From Corella eumyota (Eukaryota > Chordata > Ascidiacea > Phlebobranchia > Corellidae), in contig OY720099.1 in the NCBI GenBank assembly GCA_963082875.1, forward strand, positions 4,650,001 through 4,714,000: 64,000 nt of DNA. The letters are read 5' to 3'. The notes beneath the pieces were generated by a model, which searched no databases, was not told where the DNA came from, and saw only the letters and a program-made list of their open reading frames with translations. The position numbers and the translations under genes are program-made. This document shows positions 38,294-48,814 of the stretch, in pieces; positions within the stretch are counted from its first letter, which is position 1; every line of letters begins with the position of its first letter.

Positions 38294-39103
38294 TTAATTT
38301 TGAAGTAAAATGTCTCCATTTATTGTACTTTCTTGAGATGTGATGCCATCTATCTTATTATCAGAAGAAGATTTGTCCTCATTCAGTGTAATACTACTAC
38401 TGACAACAACTTTAATTTTAGAATTAACCGAAGCTGGATCAACTTTATGTATTGTTTTAATATGTCGTTTAAGTACGCTTTTTCTTGAGTAAAAAGATGA
38501 ACAAATATTACATTTGAATGGTTTTTCCCCAGTATGTGTGCGAATGTGTCTGTCATAACCCAAACTTTGCAAAATAAATTTTTTGCAGTAGGGACAGAAT
38601 CTGCCTCTGTTTTTTTGTAGTGTAATTAATTTGGGTTTAAAGTTTTTTTTAACACAGTCCTCGTAAAGTTTACTTAAAGTGCCTTGAATCTGTGGAGATT
38701 TTTTAGCTCTTGCAGTTTCCGATTTAAGTGAGTTTGTTGCATTTGTTGAAATATTAACATTTTTTGGTTGAATGTTGCCCTCCTCGTTGGCTAGAAAATC
38801 ATCTGGCAACTCTGTCGAAAAATGTTGTGAACTGTCGTTAATTTTTGTAGATGTCTCATCTTGTTGAGATTCTAAAACGTCATCTATTAAATTATCTTCA
38901 TAACTTCTTTCATATGTCTCCTTAGCTTGCGTGAAATTCTGGTTAAATCTCATGTAATCATAAAACTGTAAACGCAGGGCTTTTAGCTCAGTTTTAATTT
39001 CCGATTTAAAAGCATAAATTTCTTCTTTCATGTCTTTTCTCATTCCTTTAATTTCCTCAAGAATAAGAACCCCAATCATCTCCGGTGCGATGTTTTCATC
39101 CAT
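38294..39103 (-). CDS. Array zinc-finger protein 7 (two fingers, core subgroup)
   Basis: Single exon, 269 residues. Starts [18 protein letters not shown]; Ala replaces Ser before PEM. Fingers CPYCKKFILQSLGYDRH and CNICSSFYSRKSVLKRH; reading positions in finger 1 would be Q, L, G, R, differing from gene 6 at positions 2 and 3. The linker to finger 1 is rich in Lys and Thr and differs more between the sisters than the N-terminal block does. Confidence 0.88.
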   Translation of the reverse strand: MDENIAPEMIGVLILEEIKGMRKDMKEEIYAFKSEIKTELKALRLQFYDYMRFNQNFTQAKETYERSYEDNLIDDVLESQQDETSTKINDSSQHFSTELPDDFLANEEGNIQPKNVNISTNATNSLKSETARAKKSPQIQGTLSKLYEDCVKKNFKPKLITLQKNRGRFCPYCKKFILQSLGYDRHIRTHTGEKPFKCNICSSFYSRKSVLKRHIKTIHKVDPASVNSKIKVVVSSSITLNEDKSSSDNKIDGITSQESTINGDILLQN

Positions 39104-39443
39104 TTTTTAGATAAAGTTAAAATTTAATTAAATTAAAACAAGCCTAGTCAGTGGAATACCTATAAAAAAAACAAATTTCAAGTTAAAAAAACACAAATAA
39201 AAATAAGTCTGGGAATACAAACCCTACAACTAAAATTTTAATTAAAAAAAAAGTATTGTGTCTTTAAACACATAAATAACTAAAATTAATATGGTAAGTT
39301 GTAAATAAAATTTATTTACAAAAAGTTTTAGGAAATATTATGATAAAACACATGCAAAAATACCACTGTTAAAATTTCTTTAAAAATAAATTTCTAGAAC
39401 TGCATATAAATGTTTATTTTCTTGTTAAATACAGTGTTTTTTG
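39104..39443. other. Array spacer 7-8
   Basis: 340 bp, AT-rich, nothing recognised. Confidence 0.4.
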
Positions 39444-40178
39444 TCAGGAGGAATTGTTTTCCTTTGAATTACTACAACTGACAACATTTTCGGAACTAAC
39501 TAGAGTTGGATCATTTTCATGTTTTGCGACCATATGTTCTTTAAGTCCGCTTTTTCTTGAATAACTTGAGCCACAAATTTTACATTTGAATGGTTTTTCG
39601 CCGGTATGCGTACGAATGTGTCTTGCGTAATTGGAATTTTGTGAAATAAATTTTTTGCAGCACGGACAGATTCTGCCCCTTATCTTTTTCATGGTAATTA
39701 TTTCAGACTTTAACTCCTCTTTAGTTAAGTTATTATAAATTTTTTTCATACCTGCCCCTTTTCGGCGTGGATTCCTAGCATTTGGAGTTGCTTGTTTAGT
39801 TAGGTTTGTAGCAATTGTTTTAAGAGGCGATATTCTGGATTGAATGTTATCGTCCTCTATAGGTAAAAAATCATCTGACAACTCTATTGAAACATTGGGT
39901 GCCATGTTGGAATTATTTGTAGATATATCATCTTGTTGCGATTCCAAAATATCGTCAATTAAGTTATCTTCATAATGCCTCTCGTATGAGTCCTTAGCTT
40001 GCGTAAAATTTTGGCTAAACCTCATGTAATCATAAAACTGTAAACGCAGGGCTTTTAGTTCAGTTTTAATTTCCGATTTGAAAGCATAAATTTCTTCTTT
40101 CATGTCTTTTCGCATTCCCTTGATTTCCTCCAGGATTAGAACCCCGATCATCTCTGGTGAAATGTTTTCAGTGCTCAT
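39444..40178 (-). CDS. Array zinc-finger protein 8 (two fingers, core subgroup)
   Basis: Single exon, 244 residues, starting [19 protein letters not shown]. Fingers [17 protein letters not shown] (three cysteines close together at its start) and [17 protein letters not shown]. Reading positions in finger 1: Q, S, N, R; in finger 2 position 6 is Glu in place of Lys/Arg of the sisters. A basic patch ([13 protein letters not shown]) precedes the fingers. The C-terminal tail is shorter than in genes 6, 7 and 9. Confidence 0.88.
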   Translation of the reverse strand: MSTENISPEMIGVLILEEIKGMRKDMKEEIYAFKSEIKTELKALRLQFYDYMRFSQNFTQAKDSYERHYEDNLIDDILESQQDDISTNNSNMAPNVSIELSDDFLPIEDDNIQSRISPLKTIATNLTKQATPNARNPRRKGAGMKKIYNNLTKEELKSEIITMKKIRGRICPCCKKFISQNSNYARHIRTHTGEKPFKCKICGSSYSRKSGLKEHMVAKHENDPTLVSSENVVSCSNSKENNSS

Positions 40179-40831
40179 GAAATTGCTTTGATTTCAAGAT
40201 ATTAAAAAAAATTTCAACTTAATTAATGTGATTGATCTATCTAAATATAACAACATTATGTTATAAAGCAACATTGTAGAAAACTAAATGATAAAATAAC
40301 TTAAATATTTAATTTTTTTACGTCGAGGTATGGTAAAAATAATTCTTGATACTATGTTATAAAACAAAAAAGCATAATTTCACATTGAATTTAACTTCTA
40401 ACAGTTTTAATAAAATTTATCATTAACAACATATAAATATTTACGATTCAACGAATTCAAAATTGGCCTAGTTAACGGGGTAACAAAAAAAAAAATTATA
40501 ATTATAAAAAAAAATGTAAATAAATCCAGTGTTGCAAAATATAATTAAAAAATTTTAACAAAACTTTACTTATCATGCATCAAACACGACAAAAACTAAA
40601 ATTACATTCAGATAAAAATTCATGAATAAAAAACAAAAACATATATAATAAAAAAGCAACTTAAAAATATAAAGATATTTTTAAAAAAGTTTTAAAAAAA
40701 AATAATATAAATGCACAAACAAAAGTTGACCGAAATTTTTGCCAAAGAGAATAAAATAATCCTTCACAAATAAAGCAAAAAAATTGAAATTTAGTTCAAG
40801 CAAGTATTACAAATTGCCCATGAATATTCCC
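40179..40831. other. Array spacer 8-9
   Basis: 653 bp, AT-rich with A-runs; no remnant found. Confidence 0.4.
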
Positions 40832-41632
40832 TCAATTTTGAATTTGAATTTTTTTATTAACTGCATTTTTATTAGTGATGTGTTCATCATTAATATTTTT
40901 AGCAGAAGAACTGTTTTTATTTAATGTGTTATCACTACTAACAACAACTTTAATTTTTGAGTTTACTTGAGCAGGATCAATTTTATGTACCGATTTGATA
41001 TGTCGTTTTAGTACGCTTTCTCTCGAGTAATTCGAAAAACAAATTTTACATTTGAACGGTTTTTCTCCGGTATGAGAACGAAGGTGTCTTATATATATCG
41101 AGTTGTGTAAAATAAATTTCCGGCAGTAAGGACAAGTTCTGCCCTTCATTTTTTGTGCTGGAGTAATTATTTTGGGTTTCAAGTCTTTGGAAATTCTTCT
41201 CACACTGGCTCGGTTTTGTGGCAGTCTTTTTACAATCCGTGTTTCAGGTGTTATTGAGTTTGTGGCAATTGTCTTAAGAGGCAACTTTTGAGGTTGACGG
41301 TAGTCCTCTTCATAAGCTGTAAAATCATCTGGTAACTCTATCGAAAATTGTGGTGTTTGGTCAGTAATTTTTGCAGATGTTTCATCTTGTTGCGACTCTA
41401 AAACGTCATCTATTAAATTATCTTCGTAACTTCTCTGAAATGGGTCCTTAGCTTGCGTGAAATTCTGGTTGAATCGCATGTAATCATAAAACTGTAAACG
41501 CAGGGCTTTCAGTTCAGTTTTAATTTCCGATTTGAAAGCATAAATTTCTTCTTTCATGTCTTTTCTCATTGCTTTGATTTCCTCGAGAATTAAAACCCCG
41601 ATCATCTCTGGTGAAATGTTTTCAGTGTTCAT
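40832..41632 (-). CDS. Array zinc-finger protein 9 (two fingers, core subgroup)
   Basis: Single exon, 266 residues. N-terminal block has EEIKAMRKD, the only intact member with Ala in place of the conserved Gly. Fingers CPYCRKFILHNSIYIRH and CKICFSNYSRESVLKRH; reading positions in finger 1 are H, S, I, R. The tail (VNSKIKVVVSSDNTLNK) is close to that of gene 7 (VNSKIKVVVSSSITLNE), pointing to these two as nearest relatives. Confidence 0.88.
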   Translation of the reverse strand: MNTENISPEMIGVLILEEIKAMRKDMKEEIYAFKSEIKTELKALRLQFYDYMRFNQNFTQAKDPFQRSYEDNLIDDVLESQQDETSAKITDQTPQFSIELPDDFTAYEEDYRQPQKLPLKTIATNSITPETRIVKRLPQNRASVRRISKDLKPKIITPAQKMKGRTCPYCRKFILHNSIYIRHLRSHTGEKPFKCKICFSNYSRESVLKRHIKSVHKIDPAQVNSKIKVVVSSDNTLNKNSSSAKNINDEHITNKNAVNKKIQIQN

Positions 41633-41949
41633 TGGATTTGTATGTAGGATAAAGATTTAGTAAAATTTTACTAACCTAAATGTCCTATTAAAACAAAACA
41701 TCCTTTTTTAAACATTACAACTGATAAAGGCAATTACTAGCTATTATTTAAAAAAGAAAATCATTATAACTGTTTGTACACAAGCTGGTAAACATAACAA
41801 CAAGATGGTAAACATAACAGCTGAAATTAAAAAAATTTTTATCAGATTTTTTAAAGTCAATGTGTCATGCAAGTGTTTTACAAAATAAAGCTAATGTAAT
41901 TGTTTCAAAAATAACTACACCTTGTAACCATAGAGCAATAAAGTCTTGT
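41633..41949. other. Array spacer 9-10
   Basis: 317 bp including a short direct duplication (ACAAGCTGGTAAACATAACA / ACAAGATGGTAAACATAACA at about 41779-41819). No gene. Confidence 0.5.
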
Positions 41950-43092
41950 TTATTTCGCTCTGTGCGTCACTAAATGTTTAGTAAGATTGCCCTTCTGGTA
42001 GAAAGATTTGTCGCATATTGAGCAAGTGAAAGGTTTAATTCCAGTATGTGTTAACATGTGGGTCTTCAAATTAAACTGAAGGGTAAACTTCTTGTTACAG
42101 ACTTCGCATTCGTGGGGTTTGTTATTCGTGTGACTGATAAGATGTCTCTTCAGTCTGTTTTGTTGCGTGAAGAGTTTCTCGCAGACGTAACACTTTAAAA
42201 GATTGGTGCTCTTGTCTCGTTTGGACATTGCCAACAGCTGATCGGCAACTGGAGCCTTTTTTGCCGCCAGTTGGCTTAATTTTGAGGGGTTTAACAATGG
42301 CACGTCTTTTTTTTTAAAATCAATATTATCTCCAATATTAATATCTCCATCTCCTTCATGACCTACCTTTGGTAAGGCAGTTTTAGGTCTTATAATACTG
42401 TTCATGTGTTTGGATGTGACATGGGCCCTAAGTTGATCTTTTCTTTTAAAGCATTTAGCACACATCGCACAGCGAAATGGTTTCTCGCCTGTGTGTATGC
42501 GAACGTGGCTTGCCAAAATTGATCTGCTTGAAAAGTATTTTGAGCAGTAGGAACAGAAATTTGAAGCTATCTTATTTTCAGTAAGCTCACTCGATAAGTC
42601 GTCCTCATTATAATGTAACTTTTCATGTGCTTCCAATTCAGCTTTTTCGTTAAATCCAATATGACAAATATCACAATGAAAATTGGCTTCTTCGTCTAGT
42701 TTTACAACTACGACATCAACAGGTACATTGTCTGATGATAACAGGTTATTTTGGAAAATTGAATCACCGCTATTTTTATTTTCGCCTTCTACATTAAAAC
42801 GTTGATAACTATCAGACTCAGAAAAATGTGAATCGGAATTATCCAACATATTCTTGTGCAGTTCTCCCTTAAAGTCGTAAACTTCATCATCGAAATATTC
42901 CGTAATTTCTTTTTCTTCTGTTTCAGTTTGGCTCACTTGAAAATATTCCTGAAATTGAGATTGCAGAGTTTTTAATTCTAATTTCACTTCAGATTTGAAA
43001 GCCTGAATTTCCCGTTTCATGTCTTCCCTCATCCCTTTAATTTCTTCCAAAATTAGAACGCCGATCATTTCGGTTTGTATGTTTTGTTCCAT
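41950..43092 (-). CDS. Array zinc-finger protein 10 (six fingers)
   Basis: Single exon, 380 residues. N-terminal block [20 protein letters not shown], then the PVDVVVVKLDEE patch (about 103-114). Six fingers in three groups: one isolated (CDICHIGF), a pair (CSYCSKYF, CAMCAKCF) matching the two-finger unit of genes 4-9, and a C-terminal triplet (CYVCEKLF, CEVCNKKF, CSICDKSF) with linkers TNNKPHE and TGIKPFT. It therefore looks like a two-finger gene plus a triplet of the outer-gene type, and may be nearer the ancestral form from which genes 4-9 were trimmed, or a fusion. Confidence 0.9.
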   Translation of the reverse strand: MEQNIQTEMIGVLILEEIKGMREDMKREIQAFKSEVKLELKTLQSQFQEYFQVSQTETEEKEITEYFDDEVYDFKGELHKNMLDNSDSHFSESDSYQRFNVEGENKNSGDSIFQNNLLSSDNVPVDVVVVKLDEEANFHCDICHIGFNEKAELEAHEKLHYNEDDLSSELTENKIASNFCSYCSKYFSSRSILASHVRIHTGEKPFRCAMCAKCFKRKDQLRAHVTSKHMNSIIRPKTALPKVGHEGDGDINIGDNIDFKKKDVPLLNPSKLSQLAAKKAPVADQLLAMSKRDKSTNLLKCYVCEKLFTQQNRLKRHLISHTNNKPHECEVCNKKFTLQFNLKTHMLTHTGIKPFTCSICDKSFYQKGNLTKHLVTHRAK

Positions 43093-44854
43093 TATTTAAT
43101 AATAGTTATTTATTCAAGTTGCTTAAACAAATACCTAAACACCTAAGAATAGAAATGCAACAGGTAAATTAAGATTATTCAACAGGTAAAATTAAGATTA
43201 TTCTAAAAAATATAATTTTATTAACTAAACACAAAAAAAAATAACCAAACTTTTAAAAAACAAATGTATAAAGTATTAAAAAGACTAAAAAATAAATGTG
43301 TTTGTATTTCAGTCCATGGCCCAAAAATATAACAAGATGTTGGTAATGTATTTGCTACTTTATGTGTGTTGCCGAATGCATTGCCTAGTTAGCTTTGCGA
43401 TAAAATGACTTTTCACAGACTGTGCACTTGAATGACCTCTGGTTTTTAGATGGAACTTTAAGGTGAAGAGGCAATTAAATGCTGTATAACAAATGTGACA
43501 AACAAAAGGTCAATTTTCGTCTGCATTGTATGTTGTTAAATGTCGTTTGAGGTGCAACTCAGAACAAATAATCTTTGACAAATCAGAAACTCAAGAATTC
43601 TGACTGTTAGTTTTTTTATTTGCAGTGATTGAATTCTGGACTAGTTTTAGAAATTTAATTTCTTTCTAAACTTCTGATTTAAAAAAATTCATTTTCGTGA
43701 AGAACACAATTGTTAAGGTATTGCATGTTTACACTGAGTTTGCGCTGGTTAATTGCAATCTGCAAGGTTGTTGCTCACATACATTTAGATCAGAGCTGCT
43801 TTGGTTAGTTTGTTCGATATTTTCTTTATCTACAATTGGGGTAATCCCTTTTAAGATTACTGTAACCTCTATGTTTATCTGCTGCTTCCTTTTTTATTGG
43901 TGCTCCACTTGTACACGAGTTAAATTTTTAAAGTGGACATTTCTTCTTTAATTTTCTGTTGCATTTAATTCTTCCAAGACTGCATTTAATTCTTCCAAGT
44001 CCAATCATTTCTTGATTTCAACTCCCTGCCATTGACAACATACAGCCTCAACAGTTCAAAATTTAATCAATTTTTAAAATAAACCTGGAATATAATGTTT
44101 GTTAGTTTAACTTTGATAATACCTTAAACCTAATGTTAACAGTCGTGATATGTGAGCTAAGGTTTACATATATTAAACACAAATATGTACAAAAATGAAA
44201 AAAAAATTCTACATACAAAAAAAGTTTTTAAATTTAAATTCATATAGTAACCGTGCAAAAAATAATACATGTCAAATACAACAGGCCTAAATTGCACAAA
44301 TTATTAGCATTATTGATGTTGTTATATAGTCACAGAAAAGGGAAAAGTATTAAATATATATAAATAAACTAAAAGTTACCATGATTGTATAGAAAAAATA
44401 AATAAAATGGATAAGTTAAACAGTGTACATACTGCAAGCATTTCATAATTTGGCAAGAGTAATTTGGTTAACAGAATATACAAAAAAAAGTTGATTTATA
44501 ATGATTAGAGGTAACATAATTGTGTACGGTATTGTTTGTAAAAAAAAAAATTCGTAGCTAAAAAATTTCAAAAATAAGTTTAACATTCTTTATTAGTCTA
44601 TAGCATAAAGTTAATCTAAATTTTTATACTCTTTAGTTTGGTCACTACAGGTAGCAATAGTTATAATAGAACTACACCAAAAATGCACAGTTTTATTTCA
44701 GTTTGTGGCAACATTTTTAGCATTTTAATTAAACGGAACACACAAGTTACTAATAATGCAATTAACTGATTACCAGACAATGAGGTGTTATTAAATTTAA
44801 TGAACTTATTTTAAATAAATTTTAAAAATTAATCTTGTCGATAAAAAGCTTTTT
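43093..44854. other. Array spacer 10-11, with pseudogene
   Basis: 1.76 kb. The part 43380-44035 is a decayed member of the array (listed). 44036-44854 is AT-rich with no signal that I recognise. Confidence 0.5.
43380..44035 (-). pseudogene. Decayed array zinc-finger gene
   Basis: On the minus strand, 43380-43580 still reads as finger pieces (PFVCHICYTAFNCLFTLKFH; FKCTVCEKSFYRKAN in another frame), with an in-frame stop just before PFVC and a frame change between the fingers. At about 43964-44035 a remnant of the N-terminal block is left (EMIGLG and two adjacent LEELNA-type copies, a small internal duplication of ATTTAATTCTTCCAAG on the plus strand). Order and strand fit one former gene of the array. 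The plus-strand 84-codon frame at 43697-43951 is not coding. Confidence 0.7.
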
Positions 44855-45784
44855 TTACCCCTTGTTGCTGGTATCGTAGGTGTGTGTAAGCAAATGGGTT
44901 TTAAGTTGGGTTTTCCCAGTAAAAGTTTTCCCACACAGATGGCATGCATGGGTAATAATGTTGGTGTGCGTCTTCGAATGTTTATTTATCAACACTTGGC
45001 TAGAAAAGGATTGATCACATACTGAACATTTCAAATTACTTCGTGTTTGTGGCTTCGAAATTGGACGTTTTATCATTTTTGGAGGCTCCAATTTGCTCAG
45101 TTTGGTAACCCCGGTTTGTTTTTTGAGCCTGCTATGAGTAACTGGCTTTGGTAAGGTGCGCAGAGAGAGGGTTGATGTAGTTGCTGAGGTAGTTGGATCA
45201 GTTCTTGTGTTTGCTTCAACAGGTTTGACTTGCGACAGTGATCTTTTAAATTCGTTTTCATTTTCCGACTCACTTGAACATTTTCGTTTTGGCAATTCGG
45301 AATAGGTTTTACGTTGCAGATTGTGCTGAATTTTTCGAAGTCGCGAAGTCAACTTTAATGCATCGTCAGAGCTTGGTAAACTTGTCTCTTCTTCAGATGT
45401 TAACTCACATAAGCTCTGGGCAGACTCAGATGAAAAGATTGAACCTGAATCTAAATTTGGTAACATTTCTTTGTTGTCTAGCATTAATATATTTTCAGCA
45501 GTGTTTGCATTGGTATTTTGAGAATCTAAGGCATTTTGGTTTTGTTTAACTTGACTGTTGTAATTCTTGGAAGTGTTATCTCGACATGCTTGAGAGTTAC
45601 TTTCAGGTTTTATATTTTCCTGGTTTTCCGACAAAATATTTAAACTGGTTTGCGGTCTGACTTCTCCCGATTTAAGTTGCTCTAAAATTTGCATCCTTAA
45701 AGTAGAAACTTCCTCCTTCAGATCTCTTCTTAATCCTTTGATTTCCTCCAAGATCAATAACCCGATTTCTGAAACAACTTCCAT
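44855..45784 (-). CDS. Array zinc-finger protein 11 (two fingers)
   Basis: Single exon, 309 residues. Starts [20 protein letters not shown], so the part before the core is shorter than in the inner group. A Ser/Asn/Gln-rich linker with a basic segment (RLKKQTGVTK) leads to two fingers, CSVCDQSF and CHLCGKTF, placed at the very end; the linker between them (TNIITHA) is not of TGEKP type. Belongs with genes 12 and 13 in the outer, more diverged group (GLR in the core in place of GMR). Confidence 0.87.
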   Translation of the reverse strand: MEVVSEIGLLILEEIKGLRRDLKEEVSTLRMQILEQLKSGEVRPQTSLNILSENQENIKPESNSQACRDNTSKNYNSQVKQNQNALDSQNTNANTAENILMLDNKEMLPNLDSGSIFSSESAQSLCELTSEEETSLPSSDDALKLTSRLRKIQHNLQRKTYSELPKRKCSSESENENEFKRSLSQVKPVEANTRTDPTTSATTSTLSLRTLPKPVTHSRLKKQTGVTKLSKLEPPKMIKRPISKPQTRSNLKCSVCDQSFSSQVLINKHSKTHTNIITHACHLCGKTFTGKTQLKTHLLTHTYDTSNKG

Positions 45785-46877
45785 CGTTTAAAATAAACAA
45801 AAATAGTAAAACGAAACTAAATAAATTTGGCTACAATCTAAAAAAAAAATCATATAAAAATTAAGATCCTCCAAAATAGAAGAATGATTAAATGGAAATA
45901 AGTTAAAAAATGAGAAAGATAAATTTTAATGTTATGATTTCAGCTTTAGGTTTATTAATTAAATTCTTTTATGCATAACTTTTCTGATTTTTTTTAAGAT
46001 GTTATGATTTTCGATGCTGATTTTACTCCATGCGATCCATTATTTTTTTTACATGTTACTAATCCAATTTCATCAGATTTAAAATTCACTATGTAATTCC
46101 TTTAAAATTTTGGAAAACTACACAATTTTGAGAACATTTTTCTCAACTTTAATTCAAGTTTATGTCATTAAAAAAACCTAAGTCTTGAGGCCTGAAATGA
46201 AAAAAATGTTTTTGTTTAATGGTACGATAATCTACTTAATGTCAAACATTAAACAAGAAATTGCTTAAATTTAATTGTACTAAGTATAAAAATAAAAAAA
46301 AATGTTTATGTAAAACTAATATACAAATAATATAGGCCTAGTTACTTTTTAAAACAAACTTTTACAGTATAATTAAAAAACTAATTTAAGTTTCTACCAA
46401 TTGAACTCAATAAAAACATAAACAATATTACACCTCATGTAAAAAAAACCTTACACTAAAAATGTAATAAAAAAAAAAAAAATTTGAAAAATTTTAAATA
46501 AAAAAAAGAATTTTTGCCGAAACTCCATTTCAGAAAATTCAATTACAAAAAATAACAGTGAAAACTGAAAAATATAATGTTTTAAAAATTGATTATATAT
46601 ATATAATTAAAAACGAATGTTTGAAATATAAATTACTAAAATATTTATTAAAAATACCAATGATAAACATTAGCATTAACTTACATGTAAATAAAGGTTT
46701 TGATCATTTAAATAATCACAATGAGTGTTAAAAGTTTGCAGTTTCATAGATAACATATAACTTAAAGCCACCTCCAATTTATATTAAATTAAATTTCTTA
46801 AACTTGATATTACATTAATAATAGCCTACCTATTTTTTCTAGTTAATTTTTTATAAATACTTGAGCAGTGGATTTTC
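45785..46877. other. Array spacer 11-12
   Basis: 1.09 kb of very AT-rich sequence with A-runs; no remnant or repeat recognised. Confidence 0.4.
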
Positions 46878-47942
46878 CTAGGAAGAAGAATGTATCTTTT
46901 TGTGTTTTTTTAAATTGCCGTGCTCGGTAAACGCTCTCATGCACACATTGCATTTGTATGGCTTCTCACCTGTATGTATTCTTAAGTGAGTCTTCAAGTT
47001 CCACTTTAACGAAAATCGCTTATTGCAAATCTGACATTTGAAAGGCCGGCTCCCGCTGTGGCCAATCATGTGACGTTTAAGCCCGTAGACGGTTGAGCAA
47101 ACCTTTCCACATTCGTGACAAGCGGTATTAGGCTGCTGACCAGTTTCTGAATAAGTTTTAGCATTGTAAGTATGGGATCGAGTTGGAAAAATACTATTCG
47201 GGGCAACAGCACAATTCTTTCTCAATTCAGGGGAACTGCTAACAAATGACAATTCCCTTTTAATTACATGTTTAATTGCTGTTGGGTCACTATGCTGCAC
47301 TGAAAATAAAACTCTGTAATCTGATGATTTATCTTGGTCATTGACTTGGGAATCAGGTAAAATTTCTTTGTTGCTTTCACAATTGTCAAAGTTGTTTATC
47401 GATTTTATAAAACTCGATTTTTCTTGACTGTGTTTAGTTTTCCGCATCAGTTTGTTGTAAGGTTGAGTTTTAAATCTTTTTTTCTTCTTCACTTCGGTAT
47501 TTTTAAGCAGAAGTTGTATTGTTTTGTTATTTTCTTGAGAATCGGATAAATTTTGAATTTCACAAATTTGCAGGTCGTTTTTATCCATTGTAGTGTCATC
47601 TACATCAGTATTTAAAACTAAGTTACCCTCTTCTTTATTTTCCTCTTTATCATAAAGAATACTTTGCACAGCGGCAGGATGTGTTAAGTCAGTTGTATTA
47701 TTATCCAATTCACAATGAAACAATTCTGCTTTATTTTCTAGGTCAAGCGAACTGCACTGCTCTTTTTGGTCTTTATTAGTTTCTTCAATATTTAAATCTT
47801 TTTCCAGTGATGCAGGCGAAGTAAATTGATAGCCAATCTGATGTTTTAGAGTCAAAATTTCTTCCCTTAGATCCTTTCTTAATCCTTTTATTTCTTCTAG
47901 GATTAGTAATCCAATCATTTCCGGTGTAATATTAATATCCAT
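46878..47942 (-). CDS. Array zinc-finger protein 12 (three fingers)
   Basis: Single exon, 354 residues. N-terminal block [20 protein letters not shown] followed by REEILTLKHQIG heptads. A long acidic region holds IKRE (about residue 229), a sumoylation-type motif. Three C-terminal fingers (CHECGKVC, CQICNKRF, CNVCMRAF) with linkers SGSRPFK and TGEKPYK. The sequence TTTTATTAG lies just 2 nt before the ATG, so a splice acceptor (5' UTR intron or spliced-leader addition) may directly precede the start codon. Confidence 0.88.
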   Translation of the reverse strand: MDINITPEMIGLLILEEIKGLRKDLREEILTLKHQIGYQFTSPASLEKDLNIEETNKDQKEQCSSLDLENKAELFHCELDNNTTDLTHPAAVQSILYDKEENKEEGNLVLNTDVDDTTMDKNDLQICEIQNLSDSQENNKTIQLLLKNTEVKKKKRFKTQPYNKLMRKTKHSQEKSSFIKSINNFDNCESNKEILPDSQVNDQDKSSDYRVLFSVQHSDPTAIKHVIKRELSFVSSSPELRKNCAVAPNSIFPTRSHTYNAKTYSETGQQPNTACHECGKVCSTVYGLKRHMIGHSGSRPFKCQICNKRFSLKWNLKTHLRIHTGEKPYKCNVCMRAFTEHGNLKKHKKIHSSS

Positions 47943-48814
47943 TGCTAATAAAATTATTTAAATAGCCTATAGCTTTTAAAAGGTAGTTTAAAATGAACCT
48001 GAAAAACAAGGAATAATGACATAAAAAACACAATTTAATCTCAACAAATGGGTTCATGTTAACAAGCTAAAGAAACATACGATACACAACACATTTATAA
48101 TCAAAGTTTTTTGACCCTTTCCCTCTAAGAATAATATTGTTTCTTATTCTAATAATACATCCTCAATAAGCCCGCAATTTAAAAATCTGAATATAAAAAA
48201 AAAAACTTTTAAAAATAAAATAAATATCGACAAAGAACTTAATTAACAAGTGAAAACACAAGATTCGCAAACACATAAGTTATACATATATACAAAAATT
48301 CATAAACAGTTTTTAATATTCGGAATAAGATATAATACAATTGTTGTGTATCGTATACTTATCAAACATAAATTTAAAAAAATTATCTTTTAATAATTTT
48401 ATTTTTAGTAACATATGTTATCATTTAATAATTTAGTTATTAATAAAAGGTTCAGTGCTTTTAAGCAAATTACATACATTTCAAAAAAATTAAAACGCCT
48501 GGTTATAACAATGTAGACAAAAAAGGAAAAACTTAGTATTTTTTGACAAAGCAGCATGAAAAAACGCAGAACCAATTTCAAAAAAAAATCTTACAAAAAA
48601 TAAAAATGATATGTCATGGTAACATAAATTATGCAATTTCACAAAAAAAAACAATTTTACACAGACACAAAAAAGTAATGTACAGTTAAATTGTTGGCAA
48701 GCAAAAGGTATTATAAAACCCGTAACAAAGACTTTGTAAACTTACAATTTAATTTATAATTTAAATAGATCAAAAATAATGTACTTTTATTCATTAAAGT
48801 ACGAGTATGCTTTT
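47943..48814. other. Array spacer 12-13
   Basis: 872 bp, AT-rich, nothing recognised. Confidence 0.4.

Noticed and set aside
43697-43951. 84-codon plus-strand frame rich in Cys and Phe
   Set aside because: Lies opposite a decayed zinc-finger gene and shows no signal peptide or domain; chance frame.
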